A stretch of 64,000 nt of DNA, taken from positions 8,233,055-8,297,054 of the forward strand of contig JALMQS010000187.1 in assembly GCA_024734495.1 (NCBI GenBank). Direction: 5' to 3'. Positions 57,355-64,000 of this stretch are shown piece after piece. Each line of letters begins with the position of its first letter. The first letter of the stretch is position 1. This DNA is from Forficula auricularia. Taxonomy: Eukaryota; Arthropoda; Insecta; Dermaptera; Forficulidae. Both the position numbers and the translations under genes were made by a program. The notes beneath the pieces are model-generated. The model made no database searches. It had not been told where the DNA came from and worked only from the letters and a program-made list of their open reading frames with translations.

Positions 57355-58260
57355 GGCGTGTAGCGTAATGGGACAAAGCCTTGTAGATTAAAGTATGATT
57401 TCTTTTTATTTATTTAATTTATTTTTTTCAGTAGGTTTATTAATGAATATAGGTTGGGAAAATTTAAAAGTTATGTTATTAAACAGATTATTATATGAAT
57501 AAACTAAAACAGTAAAATTTGTTTAAGAAATCTGAATTTCAACATTAAATACTAAGGGATAAAATAGAAAAAAGATTTAATGATGATTCTTTAAATTATT
57601 TAAATTTAAAAAAATATTTGTCGATTATTAATTACTTGATTAGAAATCAATTGTATAGTAATTTATGTGATTCAAATTTCAGATTTGATATATGGCTACA
57701 AAAATTTGTTTATTTCATCAAGTAAAAGTATATTTTTTTCCTCAAAAAGTTCTTTAATAATGAGTTTCGAATTAAAAAAAGAAATGAATTCAAAATAAAT
57801 AGTATAATTTTCAAGGCGTGTAGCGTAATGGGACAAAGCCTTGTAGATTATAGTACGATTTATTTTTCGTTATTTCATTTAATTTAATTCAGTAGGTATA
57901 TTAATGAATATAGGTTGTGAAAATTTAAAAGTAATGTTATTAAACAGATTATTATATGAATAAACAAAAACACTTAACATTTTATTATAAAATCTGAATT
58001 TCAACATTAAAAACTAAGGGATAAAATAGAAAAAAGATTTAATGATGATTCTTTAAATTATTTAAATTTTAAAAAATCTATTGGGCTAGAAAAATATTTG
58101 TTGATTAGTAATAAATTGAATAGTAATTTATGTGATTCAAGTTTTAGATTTGATATGGCTACTAAATTTGTTTATCTCATCAAGTATATTTTTTCCTCAA
58201 AAGTTCGTTAATGAGTTTCGAATTAAAAAGAAATGAATATAAAATAAATAGTATAATTTT
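57355..58260 (+). repeat. Tandem duplication, 460-bp unit, two copies
   Basis: Unit 1 runs 57355-57814 and unit 2 57815-58260. Both start GGCGTGTAGCGTAATGGGAC with about 35 identical bases, and both include TTTCAACATTAAA-ACTAAGGG and TGAGTTTCGAATTAAAAA. Divergence is higher than in the 210-bp duplication at 55411, with several small deletions in unit 2. AT-rich and non-coding. Confidence 0.9.
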
Positions 58261-61151
58261 AAAAATTTGAGCCATTTTTCTTTAATAATATTAAAGATAA
58301 TTTTCTATAATTTGTTAACTTTTAGACCCATTTCCGTTTGTTCTGAAATTTAGAAGGCAATAAGTAATTAGGGTAAGGGATTATTAAGTTTTGATTACGA
58401 ATTTGATTGTTTTTTAACACATTTATTATTTGATTGTGTCGTTGTGATAAAAAGTAACGTTAGCAGAGGTTAATTATCATCTATCTCGTCGAGATAGGTG
58501 AATAAATGAGCCGAATGCTGCTTTTCTGTTATCAGACACCATTTGGTTCGTGGATCGTTTTCATGATTAAAACAATACAGGATGAGATTTTAAGTAATAA
58601 CATTTTATTTGTAGCTATAATTATAAACAGAAAGGAAATAAGTTTTTTTTTGCAAACAGCTTAGGCTTTTATTGTAAAATAAATTAATAATCCCTAAATA
58701 TATTAATTGACTTTAAAATATCTACTAACATTAAAATTAAAAAATTTATTAAATTTAATGTAAAAATTAAAAATAAAATAAAAGATATATAATAAATATT
58801 AAGTATATGTAATTTGATCAAAAGTTATTTAAACAACATTTTCTTTCATTAATGAAGAAAAAAATAAATTACAGTGTTCGAGAAACGAGCCCAATTCAAA
58901 ATATTTTTAAACAGACATTCATTTTTTATATATAAGTATATTCATAGACATTAAAATTTATGCAATTTGTGTAAGAATTAAAAAATTTGAGAAAATAACA
59001 AAAAAATTCAAAAACAGTAATGAAATAATTAATTCCCTGGGGTCGATTCGCATCAGAATCTTGAGTTTTAAATTATATTTCCGTGAGATTGAGAGTTTTT
59101 GAGTTATCCTGTTATCATGATATTAAGGTAGATCAATGATTTTTTTTTTTTTTTTTGCTTTCTCGGATTCAACCATTAGCCATTTTACGATACTATATAG
59201 ATATTTTAGTTTATTCTCAAATATGAAGGGATCAGATTAAAATCGGATTGCCGAGAGTCGGGCTTGAACAGATCGATGATTGAAAATAGTCTTAATGAAT
59301 TAAGAGAATGGTGAAAAGGGAATTTCCGGCGAAAACTTGAATTCGAATCCCTCCTCTGTAATGGTAAGTGAAATTAAGAATTTAACGACATACTCTCATT
59401 TTATTGCGTTCTAGATCGGCGGATTAAAATTAACGGAAATTAAGCATCGGTCGTAACATAACTGGCTGATAAGCATTATCGATAAGACATTAACATCAAT
59501 TTCATCTGATCACTATTTTCTCTGATACAGAGACTATCAAGAGATTTTTGGCCTTCATTCAGTCATATATATATATATATATATACATATAATAAATCAA
59601 TTGAATGGAGGTAATCAAATTCAACCCATTCCCATAATTTATTGGAAATGAAAAAAAAATTCATGAGGGAAAACTGAAAAATAAGTGATCAAATTATTTA
59701 TAAATACACCTAACATATACAACTATAACTTTAGTTGATATTAGTTAGTGCATGCATCAGCTTGTCGAGCCTACCCTCCCTCCCGGGGATTTCCCCTCCT
59801 TCCCTGCTTCGTAGTTCATCTGGTTGCCTATGGACAGGCGTGTCCACCTCCTTGAAAACAAGCCATATCTCATTTGATTATATTAATCTATTTGCTATTA
59901 GTAAAAAAATCACTCAAAATTTACTATATAATAAATAAAATAAAAGAGAGGACTTGAATAATTAATCGTTTAAATATTGTTTAAGCAAAGTTGGGAATGG
60001 GGTCTAGGAGCAAGGGTAAATGAAAGTCATATGGATATGCTCTCTCAATTTTTTAAGATTTCCCATTAAATTTCTAATTTACTGTTTTCAATTATAAATC
60101 GGGGAAATAAATTTTTTGTTTAATGTCTGTAGTTGTTGTATTTTTTGATGAATCATATATTGTCGAAAATGACTAATTAGTTAGACCCTATCATTAAATA
60201 AATACCTATTACATATTTGTTTTTATTAACCAATGAATAAAGTATATATCCGAAAACGACTTATTATAATGACCCGTAATTTAAAAAAAAATCAATTAAA
60301 ATGACCAGAAAATAGTCGGAAATTACGAAAAATATTTTTTTGAATGTTGAAAATTAGATAATTTTTTAAATCCAGTGATAGTTTTAATAAATTTATGGGT
60401 ACTGGACACGATTTAATATATATAAGAAATTATAATAAATCGTTTGATAGGACTATGAAAAAAAATTAGAAACATTCAAATTTTAAATATTCAATTTGGT
60501 CACTGAAGATTTTATGTTCAAAATATTTTATTCCCAGATTTGTTTTTAATTTATAAATTGAAGTAAATTTAAAGATATAAAAAAATTCAATGAAGCAGTA
60601 AATGTACAGTTGCGCCAAATTTACAAGTTCTAATAATATCAAGGGATCCTTGACATGGTTCAATATTGACGTCAACAAATTCCCCCTTTCTCCTTAAACA
60701 AATGTTAAATGTTTTATGTCAACTATAAGCCCTAGATGTGACAACAAATCAACTATTGTTATTCTGTATAATTTCTATTATATTTTCGCAACACGATTAA
60801 ACTAGTACCTAACTCAATTAAAGAGCACCAGAAAGACAAAGGCCTTTGTGAGAAGAAAGGAAAGGCACGGAGGAGGGAGTGGAGAAGAAGGCCTACGCCA
60901 AATAGAGGTTTTTATGAAAAAGAAAAAAAATCAAAAATTCAATCGGTTACACAACCCGGATTCTATTAAGAAATATTCGGAATCAGAACAAAAAATCATT
61001 TCCATTTGCAATTAAATAAAATGGTGATTAATTTTAGAAAGTACTTATTAAGAAATGTATATTTCGACTGTCAATAAAGAGCGTCGGCCAATTTGGTAAA
61101 TTATAATCAGGAATAATAAATAAACGTTGATCAATGTTGATTTTTAATTTA
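58261..61151. other. No gene confirmed
   Basis: AT-rich with a (TA)n tract at 59564-59585. A GC-rich patch at 59755-59860 (CTCCCTCCCGGGGATTTCCC) is isolated and could be an untranslated exon or promoter of brat, but nothing in it proves that. No repeats recognised. Confidence 0.35.
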
Positions 61152-61666
61152 TCTATATAAATAAAAATGCACTGTTACGCTTAAGTGATACGTTGAAGGA
61201 TCTCCGAAAGTTCTTCACAGATTTCTTTGAAATTTTAACACAACATTCCATTCAAATACACGAGTGTTTTTATATATAGTGTTTTTAAAGATATCACACC
61301 TGTGGCATGTAAAAAATATTTTTTCGAGGAAACAACGCCAACGCCTCTCTGGGGAGTAAAAGCAAACAAACAAGATGGCCGATAATAGCTTTTTGGAAAT
61401 CTTTCAACTGTCAATATTAAATTATTTTACTTAATTAATTATAAACCTGGCCCGAAATTTAGATATATCAATCGTAGTACCAAACGGTCATATGTTGCGA
61501 ATATAGTTTCGATACGTCCAGTAGTTTAGGCGTGAAGCATAAGAGTTAGTCACAGCAACGAGTGGTCGGGTCAGCAGCTATTATCTATATAAATTTTAAC
61601 CATAAAACGAGACGCTCCCCGCCAGGGGCTAGATGAGGCCGGACCGAAGGCCCGGACGTCAGCTGG
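61152..61666 (+). mobile_element. Complete non-autonomous Helitron, 515 bp
   Basis: Starts TCTATATAAATAAAAATG after an A at 61151, and ends with a GC hairpin (GGCCGGACC-GAA-GGCCCGGAC, imperfect) followed by GTCAGCTGG and a T at 61667, matching the TC...CTRR rule and A|T insertion site. A second TCTATATAAATTTTAA at 61584 suggests a nested or duplicated 5' end. No coding capacity. It is a different family from the Helitron at 10792-11816. Confidence 0.85.
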
Positions 61667-61889
61667 TAAATAATAAATGAATATTTAGTTCTGGGCAATT
61701 ACCAGATCCTGTGGAGTTCTATCTCATAGAATTTTGCTGCCCAGATAATTGTGCACTCACTGTGAAAGACCACCAACTTCAACATCCAAACTATTATAAT
61801 TTAAAAATATTTCACTATAAACCCATTTCCCTAAGTTTTAATTATGCAGATCTGTGTGCGAAAGTCTACGAGACACGTCGACAGTAGTT

Positions 61890-62450
61890 AATGGAGTTCG
61901 GGACAATAATCTGGTTGATCTTTGAAAAAATCTTTTGTATTTCTGCAGAGCGACCTACTAAATTTTTAATAAAAAAAAATTGTTAATAATGAGGTTAATT
62001 TTGAATAAAAATCTTTGTTTTGATAATATTAATAAAAAGAATATTGAGATAATTTTTTTTTCACATCATAAAACATTTATTTAACACAAAAACGATTTTA
62101 AGAAATAGAGTTGGAATTCCACACTAGTGATTTTGTTATATTCTGTTGGCTACAAATAACATTATTTTTTACATTTATGCCCAACTAATCAACTAGACTG
62201 TCAAATCTATTGAAAAATGTATCATTCGATTCATAAAAATTGAATTATTGATCTGTATATATAGCACTTTTAAAAGCTCGGTCCATTTACTTCCAGGTTA
62301 AAAGGACACTTTTCAATAATTTATTTCTCGGTAATGGGACAGACGATTAACTTCAAATTTCGGGAATAAATATTTAATACATCAATGATTTGATGGTAAA
62401 AAATTTGAGAATATTCTTATAAAAATGATAAACAGTCCCGAGTCCCCCTT
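61890..62450 (+). repeat. Dispersed repeat, copy B
   Basis: Partner of 18270-18870, in the same orientation. Shared landmarks include TTGATCTTTGAAAAAA-like text, AACTAGACTGTCAAATCTAT and AATTTATTTCTCGGTAATG. About 40 bp shorter through scattered deletions. Confidence 0.75.
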
Positions 62451-62466
62451 AAAGCATACATGCTTT

Positions 62467-62707
62467 TAATAATAAGAAATTGAGTAAAATTACGAGGTGG
62501 GTTTTCACATAAAATAAAACAAAAATGAGTTGTTTTTATCTCGGTATATTTCGGATTGTCAGCCCATCTTCAGGAGTTAGAGAAAACTGAATATAAAATT
62601 AGAAAAATGTGTACAATGTTTTTTTTTTTTTTTAGAAATAGGTGTGATGAGGGAAAGTGAGGGGGAGGGGAGGCCCACCTCGTAATTTTACTGAATTTCT
62701 TATTATT
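62467..62707. mobile_element. Inverted-repeat element with a hammerhead-like core
   Basis: Edges AATAATAAGAAATTGAGTAA and the inverse near 62673-62707. On the minus strand inside: CTGAAGA (62573-62567), extra T, stem GGG/TCC around CTGACAA, GAAA (62552-62549). AACTC upstream and GAGAT downstream allow only an imperfect stem I, and the U before the cleavage position is changed, so it is probably inactive. A 15-T run lies at about 62621. Confidence 0.5.
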
Positions 62708-63002
62708 AAAAAATGTTTCACCTTAAACCAACACCACTCTCCTTGAAAGTTATACATGCTTTTCTTTCCTAAGATATCTGACGCAACCAAAACCTGCGCA
62801 GAAAAGTAATTTAGAACTAGGTTCATTCTGAAGTTATCTATGTAGAAAACTTAACAAAGGCACCTTGTTCAAACAGCAAAGACTTGTTTTGAAAATTGTT
62901 TGTGCAAAAAAAAGCAATAAAATCCAGAGTATGTTTGTGCAGACGGATGCGCTGTCACAATTTTTTTCTAACGCCGACAAATGCACAGACATATGGGTTT
63001 AT

Positions 63003-63136
63003 ATAAAATTAATAAATTAACAGGTATTTTGGACAAATTTTATATTTTATTAATTTTTGCACGACGTTTCGTCCGTTTTATTTTATTAATAAAATATAAA
63101 ATTTGTCCAAAATACCTGTTAATTTATTAATTTTAT
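63003..63136. mobile_element. Perfect 51-bp-arm palindrome around a CGAAACGTC core
   Basis: 63003-63053 and 63086-63136 are exact reverse complements (51/51). The 32-base spacer reads, on the minus strand, GGACGAAACGTCGTGC, the 3' half of a hammerhead-type core as found in the other palindromes. Perfect identity in non-coding AT-rich DNA means very recent formation or ongoing conversion between arms. Confidence 0.75.
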
Positions 63137-64000
63137 TTAAATAAAGAATGGACATTAACCAAATGAATTTATGGGTTTATGTTTAATTTAAATTAATGCA
63201 AGATAAAACAGACTTTACTGTTTACATACATGCTAAGATAGACGGACACTTCTAATTTTAAGTAACAAGATGCAAAAATTGGATGGTTTGTATGATTTTT
63301 ACTACAATGACAGACAGATACCAACATTTCTTTTGCTTAAAAAAATTATTTTTATTTACATGGATTGCCTAATATAAGAAAAAAAACTTTCCAATGCCAA
63401 ATCAAATAAGAATATACGTAAAATAAAAAGACATGATAAAATTAATTAATAATAATTGTTATAAAAAAGTGTTGGATTTGTATAGATTTATTATACATTT
63501 AAAAAAAATCAAAAAAACGTAGTGATGTGGCAGAACCGGTCAGATAGCAATTTTCTTTACTAATAAATTTCATTATTTTTTCTATTTATTTTTTAAATTA
63601 GTTCAAAGCTCCCCTGAATCTCTTTTAAATGAAATGACTCCAGGCTATTTCCAGTCAAGAAATATTCGTTGAATTTTTTTTTTAATATTCTTTCTGTTTA
63701 GTAAGAAGAAAATAATTTCATTAGAAAATAAGATGATGAATAAATTTGTATAATTTTAAGAAAGTTTCCGACTCAAAATGTGACCCCCCTCCCCCCCCCC
63801 CCCCCTCCTGCAACAGTAGATGATTATGGAAAAAATAGAAATGAAAAATTAATTGCAATTAGAAATTTCGTGTGTGAGGTGGAAATTTTCATTAGCAAAC
63901 TTTTAATTGCAAAAAGGTTTTAATTCGTCTAAAAAACAAATGCAGATATCATAACTCGAAATTTATTTTATTATCTTTTGCAAAAATTTAATAAACAAAT
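63137..64000. other. No gene seen; C-run near the end
   Basis: AT-rich. A run of about 22 pyrimidines, almost all C, lies at 63784-63808. No feature could be assigned. Confidence 0.4.

Overview
This is a 64 kb stretch of AT-rich, repeat-dense animal nuclear DNA with one confident protein-coding gene: an ortholog of brat (brain tumor), a TRIM-NHL translational repressor, on the minus strand at 40003-42507. The NHL domain is almost residue-for-residue the insect Brat NHL domain. The repeats (a DD41D 'rosa'-type mariner, an RTE-like non-LTR retrotransposon with a GAA-rich tail, Helitrons, many foldback elements) also fit an arthropod, most likely an insect or another pancrustacean. I cannot name the species. 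There is nothing bacterial or viral here: no operons, ribosome binding sites or CRISPR.

Layout. 1-30.7 kb is a transposon graveyard with many nested insertions: an hAT-like element with an 8-bp target duplication (460-1197), a broken mariner (2466-3809) that carries a 51-bp retro-insertion, two related foldback clusters (6341-7236, 26956-28174), a GACTTC-ended foldback family (8898-12849), a complete non-autonomous Helitron (10792-11816), two members of a giant-palindrome family (15483-16379, 25549-26849), hAT-like elements, MITEs, minisatellites and an alternating long/short tandem array (29647-30726). 30.7-40.0 kb is AT-rich, almost free of transposons, and lies downstream of brat; it probably includes the brat 3' UTR and flanking intergenic DNA. 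40.0-42.5 kb is the brat coding region in one exon, with a 3' splice site just upstream of the start codon. 42.5-64 kb is non-coding DNA upstream of brat (first intron and/or promoter region) with scattered MITEs, two large tandem duplications (55.4 and 57.4 kb), a multiply interrupted palindromic element (53.6-54.4 kb), a second complete Helitron (61152-61666) and a 51/51-bp perfect palindrome (63003-63136).

The most interesting pattern is a recurring motif set with hammerhead-ribozyme geometry (CUGANGA, one extra base, a short stem-loop, GAAA), often inside near-perfect palindromes and in sequence-divergent families. This is the architecture expected of Penelope-like retroelement termini. 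Other notable points: brat keeps a complete RING finger that Drosophila Brat lacks; a 24-bp-arm hairpin with a poly(A) signal in each arm lies about 550 bp past the brat stop codon; and palindromes with about 600-bp arms would form long double-stranded RNA if transcribed.
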